DNA of 64,000 nucleotides, taken from Oryzias latipes. Lineage: Eukaryota > Chordata > Actinopteri > Beloniformes > Adrianichthyidae. Under the pieces are notes generated by a model. It ran no database searches. It was not told the DNA's origin and worked only from the letters and a program-made list of their open reading frames with translations. Shown one piece after another: positions 1 to 12,359 of this stretch. Numbering within the stretch: position 1 is the stretch's first letter; each line of letters opens with the position of its first letter. The position numbers and the translations under genes were made by a program. Where the stretch lies: positions 7,491,561-7,555,560 of the forward strand of contig NC_019867.2 of the NCBI RefSeq assembly GCF_002234675.1. Direction: 5' to 3'.

Positions 1-192
1 CTTTCAAAAACTGGATCCAAGATGGTAAGAAAAGTTTAAAAGTGCGACAGAGTGTTAAATTTGGATCAAACCAAAACTATATTGAGGTCTGAGAAGAACA
101 TGTTGACTTTGACTAGTCTGACAGTCAGACACATTTCCAATGTACGCCAGGAGTGCAAATGAGTAGCTAGTGATGGTCTTGTAGAGACATTT

Positions 193-223
<31 letters not shown>

Positions 224-887
224 AATGGAAAAAATATTTTTTAAATATAAAAATGTAATGCCAAAGCTTATTAAATTTCCATCTTCATAGACATTTTCAA
301 TCCAGTGACCTGCAAATGCAGAAACAAAGTAAACAAAAACTACTAATAATGGACTTTCAAACTTCTGAAAGTATCATTTTAGTGTTAAATATCTCACTGA
401 CAACCTCACGAGGCTGTACAGTAGTGGGTTTTATCGATTAAAAGTCTGATAAGTGAGCCCTGCTTTGCTGCAAACAAGGTGAGAAACTGGTGACTTTGCA
501 TTTTGCACCTTTGTTAGGCAGAAAGCACAGAAACAGCACAACACCTTGATGCACCCACATGCCAAGATGAAACTGCCTGTATGACTGACAAAGGGTCAGC
601 CTTAAGCACTTCCAATTGGATTCATTCGGTAGGGCGTAAAGCAAACACAGGTAAACACTTTTTTTTGGGTTAATCTGTCAAAAATCTGACCCCAAATCAG
701 TCTGAGAAAGCAATTTCACCACTTCTGTTTGACATTAGACCTGGGCAAATGTGTTTATGAAAGTAGTTTTTCCACTGTATTTATTCCTTTTTGTAACCGT
801 TCTGTTGTTTTTTTAGAGCGTGACAACTTCAATCCCTCAACTTTCATGGAGTCTTTGCCCAGGTCTGCTCCACAATCATGTGGATAC
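1..887. other. atxn2 intron (no coding exon recognised)
   Basis: This lies downstream of the last recognisable atxn2 exon, whose donor is the GTATCC just below 888 on the minus strand. I see no conserved exon here. A run of 29 G residues sits at 195-223. The remainder is AT-rich with no recognisable structure. Confidence 0.6.
195..223. repeat. Poly(G) tract, 29 bp
   Basis: This is an uninterrupted G run on the plus strand in an atxn2 intron (poly-C in the transcript). Such runs are often mis-sized by sequencing, so the exact length is unreliable. Confidence 0.9.
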
Positions 888-3800
888 CTTCTGAAGACAT
901 GCGTTTGGGCAGAGTGGAGGCTGGCGACGTGGGCCCATGGTGAGAAAAGGAGGATGAAGAGGAAGAATAGGAGGGATGGGACGAATGAGAGGAAGGCCTG
1001 GAAGGTCGAGAGGGGGGTCTGGAGGGTGGTCTTGTGGGCGTGGTCGCCCGAGGAGGCAGAGAGGAGGGGCCAGACTGGTAACGAGAGGGGGGACGAGAGG
1101 AAGGAGACGGACAGGGTGAGGGCCAATGGGATGAACCTAAAAGAGGCAAGGACAAATGATCAAGGATGACGAACTAGCAAAAGTGGAGGCGGAGAAAGAA
1201 ACAAAAAAGGTATAGCAGTAATAGAAAAAGGGAGGGTTGGCACAACTAAAGCAGAATAACATGAAATGTTTTTTCTTAAAACATTAAAGATCTGAAATAA
1301 TAACTGTTATTCTTCAAAGGCTACACAAAAAAGGATAGAAAAATGACAATGTAATAAATAAGAGGTGGCCACATTTACGTCACTCCATAGAAAACATTTT
1401 TAGCATCAACTAAGAGGTTTTTTTTTTTAATAGTGTAAAAAGTAACCCCTGAACTGCAAGTTCTGCAATAAACATACCTCCGTTGACCACTCTCTGGTCT
1501 GTCCCAGAGTTGGGACTGTAGTCGTGGGGTCCCGGCCGAGGAGCTGAAGGTCCAACAGAACCTTGACCCAGACGAGGAGAGTTCTGTCGCCCTGTGCTCC
1601 ATGACAATGGCTCCCTGTTCCTCTGACCTGGTGGAACGTACTTGTTCTCTCTGCATTTAGATACAAAAAGACAAAACAAGAGGTTTCAGATAAACAGGAG
1701 AAGCGTTGATCTGCAGTACCCTCTCAGCTGCACACAGAGAGCCGTTTTAAAATTACAGCGTTGTGAACTATCTTAAAGATAACTTTGACAAAAACTGATT
1801 TAAAATTTTAAAGTGTGTTTTAAATTGTTTTACATTTTAGCACAAACAACAGAAAACAAATATAAGTATTAATTACAACCCAAAAAATATGAAAACTAAA
1901 CCAAAACTAAACCAAAACTATAAAACAGGTCAGCTATTTTTATATTCAGGAAAAAAGAAAACTGTATTTACTTTATTTTGAACTAGAAGCACACGAAACT
2001 CCATAGATATATATACACACACACATATTTTTTTAATTACTTGTGGTTCAACAAGCAGCTGCTGGAAGTCCTGTCTGTGAAGGAACAGATTCATTACGAC
2101 TTGGTTCAGTTCAGTGTAGTTTAATTTTTAGGAACTTTTCCTCCTAACAATGTATTCAGGGCCTACACAGCTTTATGGAAGTGCGTGTAGATTTAGATAA
2201 CAGGCAGGTCTAGTTGCACAACCTCACATAGTTCACTTTGAGAAACTGTTCCTGCAAGGGTAAAAAAAAGATAAAAAGAACTAAAAACTATTGTACTTTT
2301 TTTTTAATCTACTGTTGAATTTCAATGGAACTTGAAGTATAGAACTACTGAAGAAGATTAACATAATAAAATCCCAACATGCTATTAACCCCCTACTAAA
2401 CCTCAACGCAGAGATCTGTACATGATGATGGTTTGTGGCGTGCGTCTTGCTCTCACCTGCCAAGTGTGTGAGTCTCCCTGTCCCCTCGCACCACAGCAGT
2501 GTACTTTTCCTCCTCAGTGCGTTCATCGTTCTCCAACGCCACGCGGGCCTTGTACGAGGCGCTGGCCTCAATCTCCTCTGCCAGCTGAGCAGCACGAGCT
2601 TCTCTCTTCAGGAACTCTTCAGAGTTGTCACGCTCCAAGGGGAGTCTGGGAAACAAGATCGAATTGGTCGAGAACGGTGCACAATGTTGACAGCCAGGCT
2701 TATCTAGCATGCGTTTCCAGTGTTCCCCGCCTTGTGTTAGCAATATGTAGATGAAGAAGCAGGTCAGAGCTTACGTATATGTGGACAGGCTGCTGTCATA
2801 CGTGGACAAGACTCCATACTTCTCCTCGTTGTACTTGAACATATCATTGGGATCCCATCCGTTTGACTGGTTTGAGGAGAAAGTAGAATTTCACAGAAAG
2901 GTCTAAATAAATTGCTAAAACTCTGATGTGTTTTTGTCAATATTGTGGCTAAAATAATAACTTTTGATGTACCACATGGGAGGCATCAACATTACTGTCA
3001 TGCTTGTGTTCATTTTCTCACCACATCTGTATCTAGAGACTCGAGGCTGTCCGAATTGTGACCATCACCTCCATCCCAGGGCTCCAGGTCCTTCTCTTTG
3101 TGCTCTCCATTGATCCTTCCAGTGACGGCTGCATCTGTGAAGTTGTCTAATTAAAAGAAAAGGAAATCAATAGATAATACATGGCAGAGTAATTTAAGAC
3201 ATGGATGAATTCCAACAGTAAGTTAGGACTGAACTAATGTACTATAATCGGTAAATATTGAATCTACAGAAACATCTGCTCAGACGCTATAATATAAAAT
3301 GCTGCTTAAAATTGGTTTATTTAATGTAGAACGGATTAAAGTGCAATCCAAGATAAAAACAAATAGTGAGAAGTCCCAGATTAGTTTGTGGCTTTAGAGT
3401 GTTTTGTTTTGAGCGTCAATAAAAACTGTCTTGTTTCATATTAAGTCTCATGAAGAATCTGTACTTGCATATGTATAAAATGCTTTGGCATTGACAGAGG
3501 TAACTCCAACTAATATCTACAAGGAAATGAGACTGAATCTTTGGGGTCATTCTTAGACCTGACACCGACAGTCATACAGCAGGGCTCCTTTCAAGCTTAC
3601 TAGTTACTCTAGCACAACTAATCGGTCCAAGATTAAACTTCAATTTAAAGAATTCAGACAAATCAATAAGTAAATAAAAATCAAATTAATCCTAAATCCT
3701 TAATAGTTTGGTTAAAAGTGGTGCAGAGGAAATCCAACTTCAGCACCAGTAATAATGAAGATCAGTGAAAACATACAATTATGAAGGTCAGCAAAAATAA

Positions 3801-6800
3801 AAACAAGAAATTCTAATTCATCCAATATCATTTTTCGTTTAAAGCAGAAGGCAGCCTATAGCTGCCTATTACGTGACAAGGAAATATAGGCCTCTAAAAA
3901 GAATTTCCCTTCTTCTTTTACAAAAATAAGCATAAAAATAAAGTCACATTTGGTGACATGCTGACATGTTTGCTTACGTTTACAAGACAGCCAAAATAAA
4001 GTGAATCAGAGTTAACTGTAAATAAAAATACTTGAGAAAAGCCATAAAAAAGAAAATGATACATTACCTGTATCAGTGGACACTAAACCGGAGGAAAGAA
4101 AAGACAAATGACGTAAGAGCATGGACTCCCCCAGTGTTGTCAACAACAAAAAATAATTGGTGTATTAAAAAGGTCTACTTTAGTCTATCATTCTTCAAAA
4201 CATGTTACAATAAACAACATAAAATAAGCGTATTTACTCTTTACTGAACGCTGAAAAACATGTTATACCTTTTCTAGCAAAATTGGGATCTACGTCTTTA
4301 AAAGTCACGACTACAACATCCGAAGCTTTGAAAATGATGCTTTCTACAATATCTTCTTTCCTGGGGCCGGTGGTGGGCTCTGGGCTTTTTCTGTGGGCTG
4401 CATCCAACACCAGGTCACACTGTGGGGAAAAACAAACAGTCGAATTCAGATAGATTATGAAAGAAAAGCCTGGAAAAACTGTCAAATAGTTTGGTAAAAG
4501 ATAGTCAGTAAATATGCTCACACAGTCACTGCAATCATCTTTTGATCTATTGTAAAAGCGTTTCTGGTCATCTTTTGATTATCATTATGCCGTTTTAAGG
4601 TGAAATTCAAATTTAAAAAAATAAAGTGTCATTTTCTAGGACATAGTTTCTGAAGTTCATCAGAAATTCGCCTCTGAATTGTGAGCGGGGTTGCTGCTGA
4701 AGAAGTAAGCCAGCGCTCATTTTCCATGATTCATTTTGTTTAACTCCATCTCCCTCTAGCTTACAGCCCCAAGATAACATTAGCTGTGCCACAAAAATGG
4801 CGAGCAATATTGGAGCTATCGAGATGTACAGATGCCAGCTCGGACGAGGAAAACAAAGACGTAGATGGATCTCTTCGTCCTCCATCATGAGAGAAATGCC
4901 ACAAGAATATGCCAAAAACAACAAAAACATCATTTTCATTGGAGTGGGTCTTTAATGGGTCAGTGCTGACAGGGTGGAGTACATTTTATTTCATTTTAAT
5001 ATAGGATAGAATAAATAAAAAACTAAACTAGTTGCATACTGAGGGAAGACTGAGACATCTGACCATAAACCAACAAGGGATTTGAACTCACAACTTGTCC
5101 TGCCTCCAAATGCTTACTGGCTTTGCCACTAAAAGTCATTACATGTAAATCTAATAAAGTTAGGCTTTTCTGCCCCCCCAGTTCATTTGAGAAATTTGTT
5201 CAAATCAAAGCGTATTTATTCTGTGTAGTTTTACATGCCTTGTTTTTTAAACGGCACACTGTGTTCTTTGTCCTGATTGGCTGCTGACCTTGTCAATCAA
5301 TGTGTTCTGTGCAGTGTCTCTTGTACAGAATTAAACAGGAGAGATAAGTGCGAAAAAAATGTTTGTACACTTTTCTCAGATGGACACAAAGTGTGCAGTG
5401 GGGGGGGGTTTACAACCTCAAAAGATATTTATTCCTAACTTGCAGATTTTACCTACAATGGATTATTTTTAAAATGTAATTCTTGCACTAAACACGGAAC
5501 ACTTGCTGAGGGAAACTGGTGTGCACATATCCTGGGTCAGGGTAGTTATTCCAAAAGGTAAATCTGAAATTCTTGCAGATTATCCAGTCTTTGGTGTTTT
5601 TTACACCAAAGACTGGATTATATAATATCTATTATATTACAAACTCAGACTTTAAAAAAGAAAAAGGTCCATTCCACTATTATCTGCTCTACCATCTTTG
5701 ATATTGTGCACAGTGCAGTCAGGCTGGTAGCATTTTACAAACATCAGCCAAACTCAGACTCGTTCATCTGACTGCCAACTAGAAATACAGGCATGATTTT
5801 TAAATTGGGAAAAAAATGTTCCACTGCTTCACAGTTCAGTGGCGGGGTAGCATTTAACTAAATCTGATATTGCAATGGTTTCTGGGATCCTTGCTTGTGT
5901 TCAGCCACTGACAAGTATCAATATTTCTTTCCTATTTGACTTATGCTTATTTTCATGAAACAATTTGGATCTGGTCATATAGGGAACCTGGAAAGACTTA
6001 CTGATTTAAACACAAAGAGCAGCTCAGATTTAATCTGAGCTCCTATCGTTTTGAAAATCTTCCATTTTCCTAAACTTAGATTTGACCTTGAAACATCTTG
6101 TCCAATCAACGAGGTGTAACAAATGTGGCCTATCAATCCAGCTGGATTACTCTTCAACCCTCAGCTCAATTTATTTTTTTCTTTATCTGGTTTGCCGACT
6201 TTTCTTTTTTTGTGTCAACAGTGATGCTGTGAATCCTAAAAAGTAGCTTTCATGGGAATACTTCTAGCAAAAATGTGTCATCAGGAGAAGATATTAGTCA
6301 AACTTTCACCATATATTTTATATCCTTAAATGATGACATTGACCTTCATGAACATAACCCTAATCTAAGCAATAACACAGGATTTAGTCTAACTGTAATG
6401 TTAAACCACAGACCGGCTTCTGCAAGATATTAGTCCATTCCTTTTTATAGTGCATACATTTGGATTAAAAAAAACAACAACAACTAAATTCATCACATTT
6501 TCTACTTACTGCTGCATCTTATTTAACTTTTTATGTAGAAAATTGGCTTTTTTGTCAAAAAATAAATTGAAAAAGGAGCAGCACAAAAGTTGGCAATGGT
6601 ATAAATTTAAATTGATAGGAAGCATTCAGATTGCTCCAATTTTTTTTTTTTTTTCAGTTCCTAAAGTCAAAAACCAAACATGGAGGAGCTGCACTCAGCT
6701 TCTATGCTCCACATATCTGGAAGAGATTTCCAGAAAGCCTTAGATCAGCTGAAACACTTAGTTTATTTAGATCCAGATAAAGACCCACCAGATCTCTGCT

Positions 6801-8115
6801 GCATTTGATTAGTTTGTATTCAAAAGTTGACATCCACACTGTTTATCCATGCTTCAGTTAAATGAAGTTATTTTTTAACTTTCTTCAAATCTTATTTTAA
6901 TGATCTTTCTAAATATGTATTTGATTGCTTCTTTAAATGTTTTATGTTAAGCGCTTTGAGTTGTCTTTGCACATGAAATGTGCTAAACAAATAAACTTTC
7001 CTGGCCTAACAGTTACATAATATAAATGACTGAACATATCGTTGCAGTCTCAAAGTACCCCCCTACCCTCTAACCATTCTTTGCAGGGTTGACTCACCAT
7101 CTAAAAAGAGCTAACAAAAACATCAACATTTAAACATTTCTGCAAATGTAAATGTCCAGTGCAGTAAAAAACAGAAAAAAGTCGAGCTTTATTCTTTTGA
7201 CCCCGTGCGAAAAGTGGCATTAGCTTCTAAAAGCAAAGAATATTCAGATTCTTTTTTAAAGCTGCTATTTTTATTGACATAACACACATGCGGCCTTAGA
7301 GAGGCAGTAACATACTTAAGAAACATAAAATAAGGAAAAGTCTTTGATAATTGTACGGAAAAGTCTTTTCTGTTTAGCGTCATGCTTTACTAAATGAGCT
7401 GCAGTTTTTCATTGCTGCGGTAAAATTGTTCATCTGAACATGACATTTTTAAACAGATTGACCTTCAAAAGTTCACGAGTAATACACACAGAATTTATGG
7501 AAGGAATAATGCCCCCCCCCCCCCCCACTCTACTCTGGTATCTTAATCTGTTATTAGGTATGTGCAGAAAATAGTTACAATGGAACTTTATCATGTTTCC
7601 TGCTCTTTACTTACCTCTGGACCGTACGTCTTAAATACGCCTTCGTACACAGAACCGTTTTTCACCTCCAGCTCACACTTTGTCCCCTGCAAAAGGCAAT
7701 TTTGTTAATGTATGCAGCAACTGTTTATTCAATTAATTTCATTATTTTAAACAAAACAAAAAAGGAACTTCAAATGGATTTGTCACAGAATAAACAAAAA
7801 AAAAAGGATCAATCTTATCTTTGTTTATATAATCAACTGTTTCCTTACAAACATTCCTAAGGTTTAAAAACACAGCATGAGTCCAAACAAAAAACTCCAA
7901 CACTACTATTACTCTGTGAGCTACAGTAATATATTTGTGGTTATTTTCTTTACAATATGTTCGACTTGTGCTTTATTAGTAGGAAATATTAGAAACAAAA
8001 TAGAAAGACAGTTATTGCAATTAACTCAGGATATTAAGGTCAACTTACCACCACTGAAGTCAAAACGTGGACCATCCTCATATTTGCATAAACACCACTG
8101 AAAATGACCTAAAAA

Positions 8116-8203
<88 letters not shown>

Positions 8204-9174
8204 AAATGCACATAATCTGCTGCTCACAATTTGCTGATAAATAAACAGTAGGTCACATCCGAATGACATCCACAAAACATCAGTTCACTTTGGAATAAAG
8301 CACAAAATATGCTTTTATTAACCTGAGCTTTTCTGACTCATGGCTACTTTTAAACACAAACTTGTGTTTCACCAATACATTCAAAACACTTGCAGGTAAC
8401 AGATGCATGTTAACCAGCATGCATACATACATATTAATATGATTTTTTTAAAGAATTATTGGTAACTTACAGCTGCAGGACCTTTACCACCGTGTCTTCC
8501 CCTGAGGAAAAAAAATATTTCTATATTGCTGACAAACTTTCTTACAATTGATGCATTCTACAATAAAGATTGCATGTTCTGACTGGGTAAACTCTACAAA
8601 ACAGCTCTGTACGTGAAAGAAAATGCCATGATCGTTGACACAATAAAATGTCCCATTTCAATCCAAAAAAAAAAAAAAAACATTTCTGGGTGGGCCATTC
8701 TAAACCGCCGGGGTTACATAGAGCATGCGAGGTGAAAGGGACGTTTAGATGCACATTTTATATGCACATTCATATGGTTTGTTTTTTTTAAATCCGTGTA
8801 TAACTAGAAAAAGTCGAAACATTGCTGAACATTAGCGGTTAGGCCTCGCTAGCCGAGCTGCAAAACGTTTTACCTGATGACCAGAGCATGACGCAAGGCC
8901 CGCATTTCATTCTCTGACACGCACAAATTTTACCATTTAGCATGTATGTCATCTCTTCAAACTAAAACCGTCTAAAGTGATTATATGTATTTACTGAATA
9001 GAGGTCACAGATACCTTTAGTAAAATTTATTTTTACAATGAATTTTGATATTATTACTGACCTGCCCAGATTCTGTCTTCCACCGCCGCTTCCCCCGGCA
9101 CCGGAGGCGGCCCCACCACCAGCGGTGTTACCACCGCCGGGCTTGCTGCGATTTCCACCGGTCTTCAATGACAT
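888..9174 (-). CDS. atxn2: Ataxin-2, N-terminal part (10 exons; continues past left edge)
   Basis: Ataxin-2 is a cytoplasmic RNA-binding protein that works with poly(A)-binding protein in mRNA stability, translation and stress granules. Coding exons in transcript order: 9062-9174, 8471-8501, 8049-8108, 7615-7686, 4269-4419, 3022-3146, 2775-2866, 2457-2645, 1478-1650, 888-1136; all junctions are GT/AG and in frame (418 codons). The start at 9174 reads MSLK, like the internal Met that precedes the human polyglutamine tract, but a Gly/Ser-rich stretch follows instead of Gln. The LSm domain spans about residues 51-115 (YANMRMVHVLTSVV, YEGVFKTYGPE, CDLVLDAAHRK). The LsmAD region follows (NGEHKEKDLEPWD, SNGWDPNDMF, LPLERDNSEEFLKREA). 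A Pro/Ser/Arg-rich segment ends in PKRMSSEG. ATXN2L fits clearly less well, for example at the LSm motifs. The PABP-binding PAM2 motif and C-terminus are outside the window. It is transcribed away from mapkapk5. Confidence 0.95.
4523..4955 (+). mobile_element. Short inverted-repeat element R1, copy A
   Basis: One of at least seven copies of the family in this window. It keeps the family core GGACATAGTTTCT and ends in GGAGTGGGTCTTTAA, the inverse of the family's 5' end TTAAAGACCCACTCC. Here the 5' end is diverged. It lies in atxn2 intron 4. The open frame inside it on the minus strand is not a gene. Confidence 0.8.
5055..5135 (-). repeat. Possible tRNA-derived SINE remnant
   Basis: Read on the minus strand it contains GAGTTCAAATCCC, a good match to an RNA polymerase III B box, with an A-box-like TTAGTGGCAAAGCC about 35 bases before it. 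It has no clear tail and does not fold convincingly as a functional tRNA. Tentative. Confidence 0.3.
5582..5618. repeat. Perfect 16-bp inverted repeat with 5-nt loop
   Basis: The left arm is ATCCAGTCTTTGGTGT (5582-5597), the right arm 5603-5618 is its exact reverse complement, and the loop is TTTTT. It lies in atxn2 intron 4 and would fold as a strong hairpin on either strand. Confidence 0.85.
6640..7010 (+). mobile_element. 5'-truncated LINE 3' end (L2-like)
   Basis: The plus strand keeps a decayed end of a LINE reverse-transcriptase protein (WRSCTQLLCSTYLEEISRKP, then a frame-broken ETLSLFRSR). An AT-rich 3' tail follows, with AAGCGCTTTGAGTTG and ATGAAATGTGCTAAACAAAT as in fish L2-type elements. 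Stops interrupt it. It sits in atxn2 intron 4, antisense to the gene. The clade assignment is from recall of the tail pattern. Confidence 0.6.
7512..7526. repeat. Poly(C) tract, 15 bp
   Basis: Homopolymer run on the plus strand, about 90 bases downstream, in transcript terms, of the atxn2 exon at 7615-7686. Confidence 0.85.
8111..8206. repeat. (GAAA)n microsatellite abutting an atxn2 splice acceptor
   Basis: About 22 GAAA units on the plus strand, read as (TTTC)n in the atxn2 transcript. The repeat runs directly into the AG acceptor (8109-8110) of the third coding exon (8049-8108), so it forms that intron's polypyrimidine tract. Confidence 0.9.
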
Positions 9175-12100
9175 AATGATCCCATAAAAAACAAAGTCTT
9201 AAAATGACAACTTTCAGACGTGAATTTCCTCGGTGACAGCTTGCCAACGTGCTAGCAGGCTAATGTCAACGTGAATGTTATGCTAAGACGCTTGCTAACT
9301 AACTCCGGTGCACAGTTGCTCCCTCAAATTAGCAATCTGTACAAATATTTTTAAAACAGGAAAAAAAAACAAGTTTTAAAAAGACGACGCGCTCCTGAAA
9401 TCCCCCCAAAAAACGTTACGCCACTTGTCAATTTTTTATGAAACCCTAAAAAAAGATTTAATTTTTTTTTTTCTAAATACGTTCACAGCTAGCTTGGGCT
9501 CTTTCCGTTGCTAACAGTGAAAAGACCAAAACAGTCTGAGAGAGACAAAAACCGGCGGAGGGATATAGGAAAGGCGTAACGGCGTATCACATTAGTTTCA
9601 ATCATTTATAAAAACGTACATGACTGCATTCATTTAACTAAACATATAAATGTAATATTTATCAACAAAAAAAAAAGAAAATTATAAACATACAATTGTC
9701 TGTTTATTTTTTATTTATTTATTTTTTTTCAATTTACAACTGCACATTGGCACTATTTTCAGGAAGTCCATTAGTTTTACATGGATGTTTCATGGGATCC
9801 ACGTGAGCTGGTTTCTGTCTGTATGGAATCAAACAACACCTTGGACACAATAAGTGATGGATGGGTTATAATGTTAATTACTATTTTCTGCAAACGTCCG
9901 ACTTTTATTCATATTTTTGTGGGTGGGAAAGAAAACCCTACATTTTCTAACTCATGATCCATTCATTTATTTATTTTTTCACGCCTGATTTCTTATTTTA
10001 GCACATTTTTATTTAATTGTATACTATAAGAAAAAAATACATTTTACTTACCAACAATCCGCTTTTTTATATATATATATATTATTTTTTTAAATCTTGC
10101 CAATTGTGTGTCTTTCTGTTACGGTATACTTTTAATATATTTTTACTCTGGTTGTTTCCTATTTTTTATTAATTATTGGTTTTAGTTGATTTTTTTATTG
10201 ATTTATTTTATCTTTCATCCCAATGCTTTCCCTGTGAGATTATTCCACATCAGGGATGGTTGCTGTGGTTAGAGGCCCTGCACTGCAGCTCAGAGAATGG
10301 GATGCGGATCCGAGCATGCACTGGGTTGTGACAACTGAACCCTTGCTATGACTTCAAGACCTAAGCATTAAGCAATATTTTCTTGTTTAATCCCAGGTTT
10401 TTCTTTTTTAATATCAATTCTGGTTTAAAGAGAAACTAGAGGTCAGGGTTTGTGTTTATGAGCCAGATGTCAGCTTTCTGGCACTTTGTGTTGTTTTTGC
10501 GTTTAAATTTCTTTTTTAAATAAAGTTTGATTTGATTCCCATTTCTTAAACATGGTCACCCGATTCAAATCCTTATAAACCTGCATTGAACAACAGTTAA
10601 GGTTAGTCAGTAGTTGGTTCCCACGCTATACCATGCAGTAGTATGTGACCTTTATTCAACAATTTACTGAAAGACACAACTTAAACAACAGAAAACGTGT
10701 ATAACATGAAAATTATAAAACTGATTGGCAACATTCAAACCAAAAAAGCAATAAAGAAAGAAAAAGTACATGAAAAATCAAGGCAATTTGGATGGAGTGT
10801 AAAACTAGGCACTGCATTTTGCCGTCTTTGTGCAAGTTTTGCATCTCTCAACTGGACAAAATTTCTTAAGATATTAAAAAATAAAGAAGATTTTAAACAA
10901 CAGTCAATGATTATTGTGAACAGACACTACTAATAAATAAAATGTGAGGTGAAAGATTACATGGGAGTTCTCAAAGAGGCAACAAAAAGTGAGTACTACA
11001 ACAACACAAAATTCAAATAAATACATTTTCTAAAGTGCTTTTCTTTTTAAATTTGTAGTTTTTTAAATAACCCAGTTTTGTTCGTTGGTATGCATGTTTG
11101 GACAACTGTCAAATATGTTAGATTTAATTGAATTGTACAAGTATTTATGTGTTTAGTTTAGTAAAAAGCGTTTTTGCCTTAATTGCTATCTGTGGGGTTT
11201 TCTTTAAATTGTTTTGCAAATTTACTTTAAAACGCGAAAAGCGTCAAAAATAGATAAATCTATTTTAAAGATGCTCATTAAACTGGATCGACTAATTAAA
11301 ATTAGCATGGAAATCCAATTCACAATGGAGTGAATGTTTCTTGAACTGACTGGCCTTTCAAAATAAAAAATAGAAAAACACCCACAACTTCACGTGGAAA
11401 ACAACACAACATGCAGGTTTATTTTTTATGATGGATTGTTAGAAAGTTGCTTGAATTTATAATAATAATAATATGCTCCCGTTTTTGATCAGGCGTTCTG
11501 CACGAACAGCTACTGCGTCGTACCGACTCGGCGGCTTGTGTATTTCTCTGACAAGTAGCGTTGGGATTAGCAAAATATAGAGCAGAGATGCAGGTATCAT
11601 CTTGGTCAACAGTGAAGACGCACTTTGTCAGCCTATACTGTCATTGATCCCCACCATTTTAGCGTCTTTACGATCATGTCTTACAAAAGACAGTTATCAT
11701 GTCGCTTGACAACTAAAGTTGTCTGAGTTAGCTAAGCTTAGCTAGCTAACACCGCGACAGCATAAGACGCTGTTGGGAACGCCGTGTGCCCGCTGTGTGT
11801 CAGATCAGTGTTGATCTGCTCGAGAAAGGAGGGTTTACAGATACCATTTTCGGCTAGAATTAGCTCTCTCGGACGTGTTTTAGTGTTATGTGTACGGTGG
11901 ATTTGTTAGCAACCAGTCTTGGCACAGTCACGTTCAGTTTCAGTGACTTCGCCAACCTCCGACTAAAATACCGTTTCGGCTCCGGTGCTCTGTTGTGTGT
12001 GCCCCCTCAGTGTTGGGGTGCTAGCACGCGTTAGAATTTGCATTTCCCTGTTTGGACTCTGAGGCTCATGGTCACTACGGTTAACGCGAGACGACTGGAA

Positions 12101-12359
12101 GTGCTAGTCGGAGGACCCCGAGGTTGTGATCCGACGTCACCCCGCACCGGCCGTGCGGGCTTCGGGTTTCGAAGGGGACCCCCTTCAGCTGTGGCTGATC
12201 CGTGCTGTTATGGCCTTGTCCTGTCCTCAGTAGTGCTATAACGAGCCTTGGTCTAGCCCGGGGTCACAAGGCCAAAGCTTTGGTAAAGGTCCTGGAAGAA
12301 CGACTCGTTTCTACCCCAGAGAGAGACCGTGACATAGTTCACCTGACAGACAGAGCAGC
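9175..12359. other. Divergent intergenic region between atxn2 and mapkapk5
   Basis: The region holds the 5' UTRs and promoters of two oppositely oriented genes. The stretch 9175-9570 next to atxn2 and the GC-richer 11480-12359 next to mapkapk5 are the likely promoter and 5' UTR zones. The middle (9600-11450) is AT-rich with no convincing gene; short open frames there do not match known proteins. An open frame at 12038-12241 starts upstream of the mapkapk5 ATG and could be an upstream ORF if transcription begins before it. Confidence 0.6.
11480..12359 (+). promoter_or_regulatory. Probable mapkapk5 promoter and 5' UTR
   Basis: This block directly before the MK5 start codon is richer in CpG than the flanking AT-rich DNA, most clearly at 11750-12200. 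I see no clear TATA box, and the transcription start cannot be fixed from sequence alone. Confidence 0.45.

Noticed and set aside
729-1169. Plus-strand open frame of 146 codons
   Set aside because: It is the antisense shadow of the atxn2 exon 888-1136, which reads correctly on the minus strand.
2422-2754. Plus-strand open frames over atxn2 exon 8
   Set aside because: The minus-strand reading gives the conserved LPLERDNSEEFLKREA segment with proper splice sites; these are shadows.
4613-4939. 108-codon minus-strand open frame with a hydrophobic start
   Set aside because: It lies wholly inside R1 copy A; other copies of the element do not preserve the frame.
8026-8275. Phe-Leu-Ser repeat open frames on the minus strand
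   Set aside because: They come from the (TTTC)n microsatellite; the only real coding part is the atxn2 exon 8049-8108.
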